The notes beneath the pieces are model-generated. The model made no database searches. It was not told the DNA's origin and saw only the letters and a list, made by a program, of their open reading frames with translations. From Hymenobacter amundsenii (GTDB lineage Bacteria > Bacteroidota > Bacteroidia > Cytophagales > Hymenobacteraceae): a DNA stretch of 64,000 nt. The first letter of the stretch is position 1. The number at the start of each line of letters is the position of its first letter. The DNA is taken from assembly GCF_002204745.1 (NCBI RefSeq), contig NZ_NIRR01000020.1, positions 20,138 through 84,137 on the forward strand, read 5' to 3'. The translations under genes were made by a program, and so were the position numbers. Positions 23,779-32,113 of this stretch are shown here, piece by piece.

Positions 23779-24458
23779 ATGAAATATCTCTATCTCCTAT
23801 TGCTTCCAGTCTCTTTTCTCTTCAGCTCTTGCGAAAAGGAAACAGTTATTTGTACTGGCAACTGTTATGACCTGAACGTAAATGGCAAGGTCACGAACAG
23901 GCTGACTAACGCCAACGTCCCGGATATTCTGCTTACGCTGGAACGAGTGAAATTTACCGGATTATTCTCGAAATCAGGAATAGTTCATGAATTCAAATCA
24001 GGTAAAGATGGCACGTTCAATCTAAGGCCTAAGGTCGATACAACTATTTTTAGTGGTGGTTATTTTCTGGCCTTGAAAGTGAACGAGAATAAGGATTACC
24101 TAACTATTCCTGATCGGGGCTTCTACCGGCTGTATGATCTTTCGTCCACTTCATTTCAAAACCTAGGCATCCCAGTATATCCCAAGGCTACTTTAAAAAT
24201 CAAGCTTAACAGAAAGGACGATGATGACTTTCAATACTTTCAAGTGATGTATTTTTTGAAAAAAACGCTCCATTTTTTCCTCTGAACGTCTCCTCACCTG
24301 ATGACATCAGGAACTCCGAGTTAAACGTACCTACCTCGTCGGATATATACACCACCATATGGATAAAAAAAACCGCTCTTAATGGCATATCAACTGTCAA
24401 AATAGATTCTATAAGATGCACCAAAAAAGGCCCTAATACATACACAATAGATTATTAG
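23779..24458 (+). pseudogene. AT-rich lipoprotein gene with a homopolymer frameshift
   Basis: It starts with a lipoprotein signal (MKYLYLLLLPVSFLFSSC, lipobox Cys at about residue 18), then a carboxypeptidase-regulatory-like beta segment (LNVNGKVTNRLTNANVPDILLTLERV, KDGTFNLRP). The first frame stops at 24285 after a garbled MYFLKKTLHFFL. Adding one T to the run of six Ts near 24252 gives a sensible continuation (FFEKNAPFFPLNVSS ... TKKGPNTYTIDY) to a stop at 24458, about 226 residues in total. Codon use is much more AT-rich than neighbours, which suggests recent acquisition. The deletion may be a homopolymer sequencing error. A terminator follows at once. Confidence 0.72.
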
Positions 24459-24479
24459 AACAGCGGTTCTCCCTACCAC

Positions 24480-24522
24480 CAAAAAGCCCCACCCGAAGCA
24501 TGCAGCTTCCGGCGGGGCTTTT
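24480..24522 (+). terminator. Terminator after the AT-rich lipoprotein gene
   Basis: Stem AAAAAGCCCCACCCGAAGC pairs with GCTTCCGGCGGGGCTTTT across a short loop, followed by CGCTTTT. Confidence 0.85.
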
Positions 24523-24611
24523 CGCTTTTAACGAGCCTGAGGTATCGGGGCCAGCGCCCGGTTTTTCCGGGGCCAGCCGGCGGTGCTACCGCTTCCGGGA
24601 AGAGGCTTCTC

Positions 24612-24664
24612 ACGAAGCGGTAGAGATGCTTCGACTGCGGCTGCGCCTTCGCTCAGCATGACAC
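24612..24664. repeat. GTCATGCTGAGCG-family element, mostly one arm (copy 4)
   Basis: Only the right-arm form is complete: GAAGCGGTAGAGATGCTTCG to CGCTCAGCATGAC. A short GCTACCGCTTC about 20 bases upstream pairs with GAAGCGGTAG, so a small stem remains. It looks like a truncated copy. It lies just downstream of the aldehyde dehydrogenase stop. Confidence 0.75.
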
Positions 24665-24684
24665 GTTCTTTTCCAGTGCCGGGG

Positions 24685-26226
24685 CTAAATGTGCTCCGGC
24701 AGCAGGGTGGCATCTTCGAAGTTGCCCCGGATGGCTTTTTCGCCTTCCGTCACGGCTTCCACCAGCAGGGCCCCGCCCACGAAGGCGCCCTTCCACGACT
24801 CGCCGAGGCCGCCGAATACTTCCTCCCGGTCGCCGCGGGAACGGAGCTTGTTGAGGCCCACTTTGAAGGCGCGCACTTCCTTGGCCGTGCGAGCGGCCCA
24901 CTTCGGGTCGTCGGAGGCCAGGGCGGCTACCAAGGCGCCGTTGCTGATGTTCATCTCGCCCACCAGTTCCTCCACCCGGTCCACGAGTACGATGCTGTCG
25001 ATGGGGCCGAAGGGCTCCTTGAAGTAGAGCTCACTCTGACGGGGCAGGTTCACGAGGGCGCGGGGGGCGCGGTAGGCGCTTCGGTCCTGGCCGGGCAGGA
25101 ACAGGCTGTCGTCGAGCTGGCCCTCGTAGATGGGCGTGGCCCCGGTTTTGAGCGCGTCGGCGTACAGGCGGTCCAGGTCTTCGGCCTGGGCGCGGTTGAT
25201 GACCGGACCGAAGGCTAGGTCGGGCAGCTTATCGTCGGCCGAATCCACGAGCGTGGGGTTGCCCACTTTCAGGCCCTTGATGGTGTTCCAGTAGGTTTCC
25301 ACGAATTGCGGGAACAGGCGGCGCTCCACCACGAAGCGCACGTAGGCCGTGCAGCGCTGCTTGCCGTAGTCGTAGCCCTTTTTGAGTTGCTCGGCCAGGC
25401 CGTCCCAGTCGCTGTAATCCCAGATGCCGTAGGTGTTCACGCCTTCCATTTCCAGCATGTAGCGCTTGTCGTTCTGCGCCAGCGCGTCGGCGATGTTGCG
25501 GCCGTTGTAGCGCCCGCCCACGAAGCTGAGGCAGTCCACGGCATCGTTCTTTACCAGCACGTCGCTGAGCTCCCCGCCAGAGCCACTGACCAGCGTCACG
25601 GGCAGGCCGCAGCGGCGGGCAATGGCGAAGGTCAGGCTCAGGGAAATGAAGCCGCCGTCGGTGGGCGTCTTGGCAATTACGGCGTTACCGCACAGCGCCT
25701 GCACCAGCACCGCGTGCAGCAGCACCGACATGGGGTAGTTCCAGGAGGCGATGTTGCTGATCAGCCCCAACGGCTTGCGCTGGCCCAGCATGCCCTCGAT
25801 GTTGTCCACGTACCACTGCACGCCATCAATGGCGCGGTCGATGTCGGTGAAGCCCAGCTTGTAGGTTTTGCCGATTTCCCACATCAGCAGCTTGCCCACC
25901 AGCTCCACGTGGGGCTGCAGCTGGTCGAGGCAGTCCTGCACCCGGCGCTTGCGCTCGTCCAGGTCTACTTTGGCCCAGGCGGCGGCTTCGGCCTTAGCGG
26001 CTTTCACGGCCCGCAGGGCGGTGGCCTCATCCAGCATCGGCAGGCGGCCGAGCGAGCTGCCATCGATGGGCGAGATGAAGTCGCGGGGCTTGCCCGGCTC
26101 CTGCCAGCGGCCTTCCATGAGGTTAAGGAAGCCCTGGCCATCGGCCGTGAAAATTTCGGGCGCGGCGGCTTTGGTTTGAGCCAGCAGGTGGCTGAACTCG
26201 ACCTGGGGAGAAACGATTTTGGCCAT
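24685..26226 (-). CDS. NAD(P)-dependent aldehyde dehydrogenase
   Basis: 513 residues of the ALDH superfamily. The substrate-binding Asn lies in ISNIASWNYPMSV, the general-base region is LEMEGVNTYGIWD (in place of ELGGKNP), and the catalytic Cys lies in GKQRCTAYVRFVV (about C292). The segments FKEPFGPIDSIVLVD and GGLGESWKGAFVGG are the usual late ALDH motifs. It oxidises an aldehyde to a carboxylic acid; the substrate is not evident. The EMEG and GKQRC variants place it in a diverged subgroup. Upstream in the minus orientation is a DUF2905 gene with about 135 bases between. Confidence 0.88.
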   Translation of the reverse strand: MAKIVSPQVEFSHLLAQTKAAAPEIFTADGQGFLNLMEGRWQEPGKPRDFISPIDGSSLGRLPMLDEATALRAVKAAKAEAAAWAKVDLDERKRRVQDCLDQLQPHVELVGKLLMWEIGKTYKLGFTDIDRAIDGVQWYVDNIEGMLGQRKPLGLISNIASWNYPMSVLLHAVLVQALCGNAVIAKTPTDGGFISLSLTFAIARRCGLPVTLVSGSGGELSDVLVKNDAVDCLSFVGGRYNGRNIADALAQNDKRYMLEMEGVNTYGIWDYSDWDGLAEQLKKGYDYGKQRCTAYVRFVVERRLFPQFVETYWNTIKGLKVGNPTLVDSADDKLPDLAFGPVINRAQAEDLDRLYADALKTGATPIYEGQLDDSLFLPGQDRSAYRAPRALVNLPRQSELYFKEPFGPIDSIVLVDRVEELVGEMNISNGALVAALASDDPKWAARTAKEVRAFKVGLNKLRSRGDREEVFGGLGESWKGAFVGGALLVEAVTEGEKAIRGNFEDATLLPEHI

Positions 26227-26361
26227 GAGGGAAGGAGGGGTTGGATGGCGAAAGGAAGCACCCGAAACCGCAGCTCCGGGCCGATAAGGTACGCGGTTCC
26301 GACCAGCATAAACCGGTCGGTTTACAAAAGCCGCGGGGCCATCTCTTTGTTCAGCTCGGTC

Positions 26362-26592
26362 CTACCCACCCAGCCGCCGCCACAACCATAGTAGCGCGCT
26401 CAGCACTACGCTCACCACCAGCATCGACACCCAGGGCACGTAGAGCCGGAAGCCCGGCCGCTCCACCCGCACGTCGCCCGGCAGCCGCCCGAACCAACCC
26501 AGCAGGCTCCCGCCGCCCAGCCACAGCAGCGCCCCGAGCAGCATCAGGCCCAGGCCAAGCAGGAAAAGGGTTTTACCGAGGTGGGGGGACAT
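26362..26592 (-). CDS. DUF2905 small membrane protein
   Basis: 76 residues with two hydrophobic segments (TLFLLGLGLMLLGALLWLG and WVSMLVVSVVLSALLWLW) joined by LGWFGRLPGDVRVERPGFRLYVP. GRLPGD is the DUF2905 signature. The start is the Met of MSPHLGKTL; eight more codons upstream run into a palindrome. Inner membrane, function unknown in this family. Confidence 0.85.
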   Translation of the reverse strand: MSPHLGKTLFLLGLGLMLLGALLWLGGGSLLGWFGRLPGDVRVERPGFRLYVPWVSMLVVSVVLSALLWLWRRLGG

Positions 26593-26610
26593 AAGAGTGT
26601 GTTTTATAAG

Positions 26611-26718
26611 CGTCATGCTGAGCGCAATCGAAGCATCTCTCCCACTTCGTTGCGCTGGTAGTCAAATAGCAGAATTACCACTGCGGGAGAGATGCTTCGA
26701 CTGCGCTCAGCATGCCAT
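26611..26718. repeat. Palindromic element, GTCATGCTGAGCG family (copy 5)
   Basis: Left arm CGTCATGCTGAGCGCAATCG to CATCTCTCCC. Right arm GGGAGAGATGCTTCGACTGC to GCTCAGCATG. Loop about 45 bases. The left arm lacks an AGT trinucleotide present in the right (GCAATCGAAGC against GCTTCGACTGC). Located between DUF2905 and the topoisomerase. Confidence 0.88.
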
Positions 26719-26734
26719 TCTTTTTAGATCAATT

Positions 26735-29302
26735 TTACCCCTTATTATCAAACACAGGCTCAATCCGCCCTTCGGCGCCGATTTGCAGTACGGCCTCGTA
26801 GCGGTTGCCGGTTTTGCTGGAGATGAAGCCGCGGATGACGCCGGTTTTGCCCTTGCGCAGCAGCTGGTTCATCTGGGTGTCGGTGAGAGTTTTGCCGCCC
26901 CAGGTGAAGGGCACGCGGAACTGGCAGTCCTCGCGGAAGCGGGAGCAGCCCCAGGCGCCGTTGCCGCGCAGCATCTGGCCCAGCCGGCACACCGGGCAGG
27001 GTATCTGGCCGGGGTCCTGGGCGGTGGTGGGCTTGCTTTCGGCGGCGCGCACCAGCTCCAGGGTGCGGGCGGGCGTGAGCAGCACGGCCGCGTCGAACTT
27101 GTTGCCGTCGTCGTCCAGGAAGCCTTTCATCACCTGGGTACGACCTTTTTTGAGCAGGTCGCCGGCCTGCTTGTCGGTCAGCTTCTTGCCCTCGAACTCT
27201 GTGGGCAGCCGGAACTGGCAGCCTTCCTTCCAGCGCGAGCAACCAAACGCCGCCTTGCCCCGCAATACGTGCCCGGAGCTGCAAACCGGACAGGGGCCCA
27301 ATCCTTGGTTCGTTTGTGGTGATTGGGTTTTGGTTTTTGGTGATGAAGGAGCGGCGGGGCTGGCTCCCCCTCTCCCCGAGGAGAGGGGGCCGGGGGGTGA
27401 GGTTCCGGCCACCGTGCTGATGGCCCTACCCGAGCCGTCCTGTTTCACTTCCTGCACCATTTCGCGCACCAGCTGCTTGAGCTCGCCCAGAAACTGCCCC
27501 TGGTCCAGCTCGCCACCCTCAATCTGGCGCAGCTTCTTCTCCCACTGGCCCGTGAGCTCCGCCGATTTGAGCGTGGGGTTGCGGATGAGGCCAATGAGCT
27601 CGATGCCGGTGGGCGTGGGCACGATTTTCTTCCGGTCGCGGATGATGTAGCCGCGCTTGAACAGCGTTTCGATGATGGCGGCGCGGGTGGAGGGGCGGCC
27701 GATGCCGTTTTCCTTCATGGCCAAGCGCAGCTCGTCGTCGTCGACGTTGCGGCCGGCGGTTTCCATGCCGCGCAGCAGCATGGCCTCGGTGTAGTCGCGC
27801 GGGGCCTGGGTTTGCTTGGCATCAAGGCGGGGCTGGTGGGGTCCCGATTCGTCCTTCACGAAGGCCGGCAGCACGGTGCCCACCACGTCGTCATCGTCGC
27901 TGCGACTGGTGCTGCTGCGTTTTTCGTTGCTGGCAACGGTCTGCTTCTCCGGGTCGCCGTAGACTTCGCGCCAGCCGGGACTCAGAATCTGCCGGCCCCG
28001 GACGCGGAACGTGAGCCCAGCCACATCGGCTGTTACCGTCGTGTTCGACACCTCGCAGTCGGGGTAGAACGCAGCCAGGAAGCGGCGCACAATGATGTCG
28101 TACACCCGCTGCTCGTTGCCGCCGAGGCCGCCCGCGCTGGCCCCGGTCGGGATGATGGCGTGGTGGTCGGTGACTTTATTGTTGTTGAAGACTTTGGCGC
28201 TCTTGCGGATTTTGGCCGCCAGCAGTGGGGCCGTGAGGGCCGCGTAGCCACTCAGGCCACGCAAAATACCGGCAATTTTAGGGTACTGGTCGTCGGGCAG
28301 AAACGTGGTGTCCACGCGGGGGTAGCTCACCACTTTCTTCTCGTAGAGGCCCTGCACCGTTTTCAGCGTGTCCTCGGCCGAAAGGCCCAGCTGGTTGTTG
28401 CACTGCACCTGCAACGAGGTCAGGTCGAACAGCGCGGGCGGGCTTTCCAGGGCTTTCTTGATGATGACGCTGGTGACGGTCAGCGGCTGGCCGGTCACGC
28501 GGGCCAGGGCCTCGTCAGCCTCCTGCTGGGTCACGAAGTAGCCGCGGGCCTTGAGACGGGCTTTTTCGTCGGGCTCGTCGTCGTCCTTGCCCGGTTTCAC
28601 CACCGCTACGTGGCTGAACATCGTGCTCCGGTACTCGGCCCGTAGCACCCAGTAGGGCTCGGGCCGGAAGTTTTGAATTTCGTGGTAGCGGTCGACGAGC
28701 AGGGCCAACGTGGGCGTCTGCACCCGCCCGATGCTGAGCACCTGCCGCTGGCCGGGCGCGTATTTTAGCGTGAACAGCCGGGTCGCGTTCAGCCCCAGCA
28801 GCCAGTCGCCCACTGCCCGGCTTTTACCGGCCTGGTAGAGCGAGTCGAACTCGGAGCCCTCGCGCAGGTTCTGGAAACCCTGGCGGATGGCTTCCTCGGT
28901 GAGCGAGGAAATCCAGAGGCGCTTGGTGGGCTTGCGGTACTTGGCCTCCATCAGCACCCAGCGCTGAATTACCTCCCCTTCCTGGCCGGCGTCGCCGCAG
29001 TTCACCACCTCGTCGGCGGCGGCCAGCAGGCGCTTAATCACCCCAAACTGGCGCACCACCCCGTCGTCGCGCAGCATGAGCTTGATGCCGAACTGCTCGG
29101 GCAGCATGGGCAAATCGTGGATGCTCCAGCGCTTCCATTCGGGACGGTAGTCCTCGGGCTCGCGCAGCTGGCAGAAGTGCCCGAACGTCCACGTCACCTG
29201 GTAGCCGTTGCCCTCGTAGTAGCCATCCATCCGGCGGTCGGCGCCGAGCACGTGGGCAATTTCACGGGCTACGCTGGGCTTTTCGGCAATGCAAACAATC
29301 AT
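26735..29302 (-). CDS. topB: DNA topoisomerase III (type IA)
   Basis: 855 residues. The TOPRIM domain starts MIVCIAEKPSVAREIAHVLG with the catalytic Glu, and has NCGDAGQEGEVIQ in place of the acidic triad. YQAGKSRAVGDWLLGLNATRLFT, LSIGRVQTPTLALLVDRY and the active-site Tyr in VVSYPRVDT (about Y327) follow. IGRPSTRAAIIETLFKRGYI is the usual late motif. The C-terminus carries two CPVC...C zinc-binding repeats (CPVCSSGHVLRG and CPVCRLGQMLRG). It relaxes negatively supercoiled DNA and decatenates replication intermediates. In the linker before the first zinc repeat, residues of about 633-646 (SPPGPLSSGRGGASP) are encoded by a small palindrome. The start is supported by a TATCTTTG box upstream. 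Confidence 0.93.
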   Translation of the reverse strand: MIVCIAEKPSVAREIAHVLGADRRMDGYYEGNGYQVTWTFGHFCQLREPEDYRPEWKRWSIHDLPMLPEQFGIKLMLRDDGVVRQFGVIKRLLAAADEVVNCGDAGQEGEVIQRWVLMEAKYRKPTKRLWISSLTEEAIRQGFQNLREGSEFDSLYQAGKSRAVGDWLLGLNATRLFTLKYAPGQRQVLSIGRVQTPTLALLVDRYHEIQNFRPEPYWVLRAEYRSTMFSHVAVVKPGKDDDEPDEKARLKARGYFVTQQEADEALARVTGQPLTVTSVIIKKALESPPALFDLTSLQVQCNNQLGLSAEDTLKTVQGLYEKKVVSYPRVDTTFLPDDQYPKIAGILRGLSGYAALTAPLLAAKIRKSAKVFNNNKVTDHHAIIPTGASAGGLGGNEQRVYDIIVRRFLAAFYPDCEVSNTTVTADVAGLTFRVRGRQILSPGWREVYGDPEKQTVASNEKRSSTSRSDDDDVVGTVLPAFVKDESGPHQPRLDAKQTQAPRDYTEAMLLRGMETAGRNVDDDELRLAMKENGIGRPSTRAAIIETLFKRGYIIRDRKKIVPTPTGIELIGLIRNPTLKSAELTGQWEKKLRQIEGGELDQGQFLGELKQLVREMVQEVKQDGSGRAISTVAGTSPPGPLSSGRGGASPAAPSSPKTKTQSPQTNQGLGPCPVCSSGHVLRGKAAFGCSRWKEGCQFRLPTEFEGKKLTDKQAGDLLKKGRTQVMKGFLDDDGNKFDAAVLLTPARTLELVRAAESKPTTAQDPGQIPCPVCRLGQMLRGNGAWGCSRFREDCQFRVPFTWGGKTLTDTQMNQLLRKGKTGVIRGFISSKTGNRYEAVLQIGAEGRIEPVFDNKG
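27364..27405. repeat. CCCCCTCTCC palindrome inside the topB linker
   Basis: CCCCCTCTCC (27366-27375) pairs with GGAGAGGGGG (27380-27389), followed by CCGGGGGGTGAGG. Read on the minus strand it encodes SPPGPLSSGRGG. Sequences of this kind are a widespread dispersed bacterial repeat; a related CCTCTCC/GGAGAGG core occurs near 32.2 kb. Confidence 0.75.
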
Positions 29303-29604
29303 CGCGGATTTTGCGGATTAATCGTGATTTTGCGGATTTTGGTTGGCCGCGCGGAATCAACAAAGATAGGCCGGGAAAAGGTCGCGAAGGAAGTGGGCCG
29401 AAATGCAAAGCCACCTTCGTTGGACCGAATTGCTAGGCACAAACGGCTGCAGCGGTTTGTGCCTTCCTCCGCTACTCGCTCTACTCCTCCGCCCGCTTTG
29501 CATGCGCACTCCTCACGCGCCGATCCTAGTTTGCGCCGCGCTGGCCCGGCCGCACCACTACAGGCCTACGAATCGTTGCAGCCGTAGCCGGGTACATAAT
29601 GGGC
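29303..29604. other. Intergenic region between topB and galM
   Basis: About 300 bases. It holds the topB leader with repeated GCGGATTTTG units, the topB -7 box, and a strong hairpin AGGCACAAAC (29435-29444) pairing with GTTTGTGCCT (29455-29464) around a palindromic GGCTGCAGC centre. No gene is supported; the open frames here are Arg/Pro-rich shadows. Confidence 0.55.
29361..29368 (-). promoter_or_regulatory. TAnnTTTG -7 box of topB
   Basis: On the minus strand TATCTTTG matches the Bacteroidota -7 consensus about 60 bases upstream of the topB ATG at 29302. The intervening leader carries repeated GCGGATTTTG units (29306-29342). Confidence 0.55.
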
Positions 29605-30684
29605 CTATAACCGCACGCCGAAGTGGTATTCGGTTGTGGATTGAAAGGTTTGACCCGGTTCGAGGATGGTATTCGGAAACGTGGGCTGGTTGGGCGAATC
29701 GGGGAAGTGCTGGGTTTCGAGGCAGAGGCCAGCATGCTGAACATAGGGCTGGCCGGTGGGGCTGGTCAGCGAGCCATCGAGGAAGTTGCCAGAGTAGAAT
29801 TGGATGCCGGGTTGGGTGGTCTGGACCTGCAGGGTGCGGCCCGAGCTGGGCTCGTACACGCTGGCCACCGCCCGCATTCCCGCGCCTCGTAGCACCCAGT
29901 TGTGGTCGTAGCCGCCGGGCACCTGCCCGAGGCGGGCCCCGATGGCGTGGGGCTCCCGGAAGTCGAAGGGCGTACCGGCCACTGGGCGCAGCTCGCCGGT
30001 GGGCAGTTGGTCGGGCCCTACCACGGTGTAGGCATCGGCGGCCAGCTGCAGCTCGTGGCCCAGCACGTCGGGGGCTCGGCCCGCGCTTAGGTTGAAGTAA
30101 GAGTGGTTGGTGAGGTTGAGCGGCGTGGCTTGGTCGGTGGTGGCGGTATACTCGATGCGCAGGGTGTTATCGGCCGTGAGCATGTACACTACCCTCACGT
30201 CCAGAGTGCCGGGGTAGCCTTCTTCGCCGTCCGGGCTCTGGTAGCGCAGCGTCAGCGTTGGGCCGGCGGGCGAAACGCCGGGCTCGGCCTGCCACATCAC
30301 TTTATCGAAGCCCCGCAGGCCGCCGTGCAGGGCGTTGCCATGGTCGTTGGTGGCCAGCTCGTAGCGCCGGCCGCCGAGCCGAAACTGCCCGCCCCCGATG
30401 CGGTTGGCGTAGCGCCCGATCAGGGCTCCGAAGTATGGCCCGGCGGCGCGGAAGGCCGGGCTCTGGTACCCAGCCAGGCTCTCAAACCCCAGCACCACAT
30501 TGCCCAACTCGCCCTGCCGGTCGGGGGCCAGCAGTTCGGTTATGGTGCCGCCATAGTCGCTGATGCGCACCAGCAGCCCCTGGGCGTTGGCCAGCGTGTA
30601 AAGCTGCGCCGTTTCGCCGTTGGCAGTCTGGCCGAAAGCAGTGGCCGATGGGGAGCCAGCAGGTTTGGCGGAAGGATACGACAT
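29605..30684 (-). CDS. galM: Aldose 1-epimerase (galactose mutarotase)
   Basis: 359 residues of the GalM family, which interconverts alpha and beta anomers of hexoses. Motifs: ISDYGGTITELLAPDR, GALIGRYANRIGGGQF, NDHGNALHGG (catalytic His), LNLTNHSYFNL (second catalytic His), GYDHNWVL, and CLETQHFPDSPNQP with the general-base Glu. There is no obvious signal peptide; the first 20 residues are polar. The frame also opens at a TTG two codons upstream (30690). No sugar operon is seen nearby. Confidence 0.93.
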   Translation of the reverse strand: MSYPSAKPAGSPSATAFGQTANGETAQLYTLANAQGLLVRISDYGGTITELLAPDRQGELGNVVLGFESLAGYQSPAFRAAGPYFGALIGRYANRIGGGQFRLGGRRYELATNDHGNALHGGLRGFDKVMWQAEPGVSPAGPTLTLRYQSPDGEEGYPGTLDVRVVYMLTADNTLRIEYTATTDQATPLNLTNHSYFNLSAGRAPDVLGHELQLAADAYTVVGPDQLPTGELRPVAGTPFDFREPHAIGARLGQVPGGYDHNWVLRGAGMRAVASVYEPSSGRTLQVQTTQPGIQFYSGNFLDGSLTSPTGQPYVQHAGLCLETQHFPDSPNQPTFPNTILEPGQTFQSTTEYHFGVRL

Positions 30685-30768
30685 CAGCAAAGGAAAACAG
30701 GTAGTTCCGATTCGGCCCTGCCACGGCCAGGGCTAGTAGCAGCAACGGCCCAGGCAAGGCCGCGAAAG

Positions 30769-31176
30769 TTACCGCGGCGGCCCGGGCGCGGGTGCGTCGC
30801 CGGGCTGCTGGCGGCGGGCCTCTCGCAATGCCAGGCTATCGATAACGGTGGCGTAGATGGCATCCAAGTCCTGGTCGTGAGTGGCGTAATAGCGGTAGCT
30901 CTGCTGAAACGTGGAGTCGGTGACTTCGTAGCGCCAGTAGAGCTTCTTTTGCTCCTGCCGGAACAGGGCCCGGGTCGAGTCGGGGGTCAGGCCGGCCCCG
31001 TCGGCGCGGGCTTCCAGCGTGTGCAGGTCTACCAGTAGGCGCACCATCTGGTTAGCAGGCACGAGTTGCGGGGGCGCGGGCATGTCATCGGCCTTCTGGC
31101 AGGCGCTCAGGGCCAGCACGGGGCCCAGCAGCAGGGCCCTCAGGCCGGGAAGCAGGCGGCAGGAATTTCGTTTCAC
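30769..31176 (-). CDS. DUF4296-type lipoprotein, GTG start
   Basis: 135 residues starting at GTG 31176 and reading as KRNSCRLLPGLRALLLGPV then LALSACQK, a lipoprotein signal with lipobox Cys. The mature part (LVPANQMVRLLVDLHTLEAR, YRYYATHDQDLDAIYATVIDSL) matches the short helical DUF4296 family of Bacteroidota. The frame extends upstream to 31290, but the longer forms bury the signal peptide. A TAACTTTG -7 box ends five bases before the GTG, which also supports this start and implies a leaderless transcript. Divergent from the DUF58 gene with 37 bases between starts. Function unknown. Confidence 0.8.
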   Translation of the reverse strand: MKRNSCRLLPGLRALLLGPVLALSACQKADDMPAPPQLVPANQMVRLLVDLHTLEARADGAGLTPDSTRALFRQEQKKLYWRYEVTDSTFQQSYRYYATHDQDLDAIYATVIDSLALREARRQQPGDAPAPGPPR

Positions 31177-31181
31177 GGCAG

Positions 31182-31189
31182 CAAAGTTA
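31182..31189 (-). promoter_or_regulatory. TAnnTTTG -7 box of the DUF4296 gene
   Basis: TAACTTTG on the minus strand, five bases before the GTG at 31176. It decides the start choice for that gene. Confidence 0.6.
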
Positions 31190-31213
31190 GCCCGATGCCG
31201 TAGTTTAGACGCC

Positions 31214-32113
31214 ATGAAGCCCGCCGATTCTCCTTTCCAGCAACTCGTGCGCCGCCTGCGGCAGATGGAAATTCGCATTCTCAAGGCCATCGACGCCCAA
31301 TTGCAGGGCGACTTTCACTCCGTATTTAAAGGCACGGGACTGGAATTCGACGATGTGCGCCTCTACCAATACGGCGACGAGGTACGGGCCATCGACTGGG
31401 CCGTATCGAGCAAAGGCCACGGCACGTTCGTTAAAACCTACAAGGAAGAACGCGAGCAGCAGGTGCTGCTATTGCTCGACGTAAGCGCTTCCCAGCAGGT
31501 AGGCGCGGCCGGCAACCGCAAGCTCGATGTGGGCCGCGAAATCTGCGGGGTGCTGGCCCTGGCTGCCGCCCGCCAGAGTGCTCAGCTCGGGATGCTGGCT
31601 TTTTCCGATCAAAAGGAACTCTACCTGCCCCCCGGCAAGGGCAACCACCACGCCTACTCCCTCATCAAGCGCCTCTTCGAACTCACGCCCCGCAGCCGCC
31701 AAACAGGAGTGGCGGCCGGCATCAAGCAGGCGCTGGGGCTGCTGCGGCGGCGTACGCTGGTGCTGCTGATTTCCGATTTCATTGACGCCGATTACGAGCG
31801 CGAGCTGACGATGCTGGCCCGCAAGCACGACCTGGTGGTACTTCAGCTGCTCGACCAGCGGGAGCAGGAGTTTCCGCCCCTGGGCATCATTCCGCTCCAC
31901 GACCAGGAGTCGGACCGCACAGTGTGGGTCAACACGTCGTCGGCCGCGTTCCGGGCCCGCTACCGCGCTACCTACGAGCAGAACCGCGAGCAAATCGGCC
32001 AGATCTGCCGCCGCCACCGCACCGAGTACCTATCCATCAGCACCGCCACCGACTTCGTTCCCCAGTTGGTGAACCTGTTTCGGCGGCGCAACCAGCGCGG
32101 CGGCCGTGGATAA
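31214..32113 (+). CDS. DUF58 domain protein with VWA-like metal motif
   Basis: 299 residues. DUF58 marks are FKGTGLEFDDVRLYQYGDEVRAIDWAVSSKGHGTFVKTYKEERE, and LLLLDVSASQQV carries a DxSxS metal-site motif of von Willebrand A-like folds. Such proteins usually partner a MoxR AAA+ ATPase in the bat (aerotolerance) loci of Bacteroidota. No moxR is present upstream in this window. The stop overlaps the next gene's GTG by eight bases, so the two are coupled. Cytoplasmic, no signal peptide. Partner and role are inference from family. Confidence 0.88.
   Translation: MKPADSPFQQLVRRLRQMEIRILKAIDAQLQGDFHSVFKGTGLEFDDVRLYQYGDEVRAIDWAVSSKGHGTFVKTYKEEREQQVLLLLDVSASQQVGAAGNRKLDVGREICGVLALAAARQSAQLGMLAFSDQKELYLPPGKGNHHAYSLIKRLFELTPRSRQTGVAAGIKQALGLLRRRTLVLLISDFIDADYERELTMLARKHDLVVLQLLDQREQEFPPLGIIPLHDQESDRTVWVNTSSAAFRARYRATYEQNREQIGQICRRHRTEYLSISTATDFVPQLVNLFRRRNQRGGRG

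Noticed and set aside
25306..26391. 361-codon plus-strand frame opposite the aldehyde dehydrogenase
   Set aside because: Antisense shadow of a well-supported ALDH; composition (His, Ala, Gln runs) is typical of such shadows.
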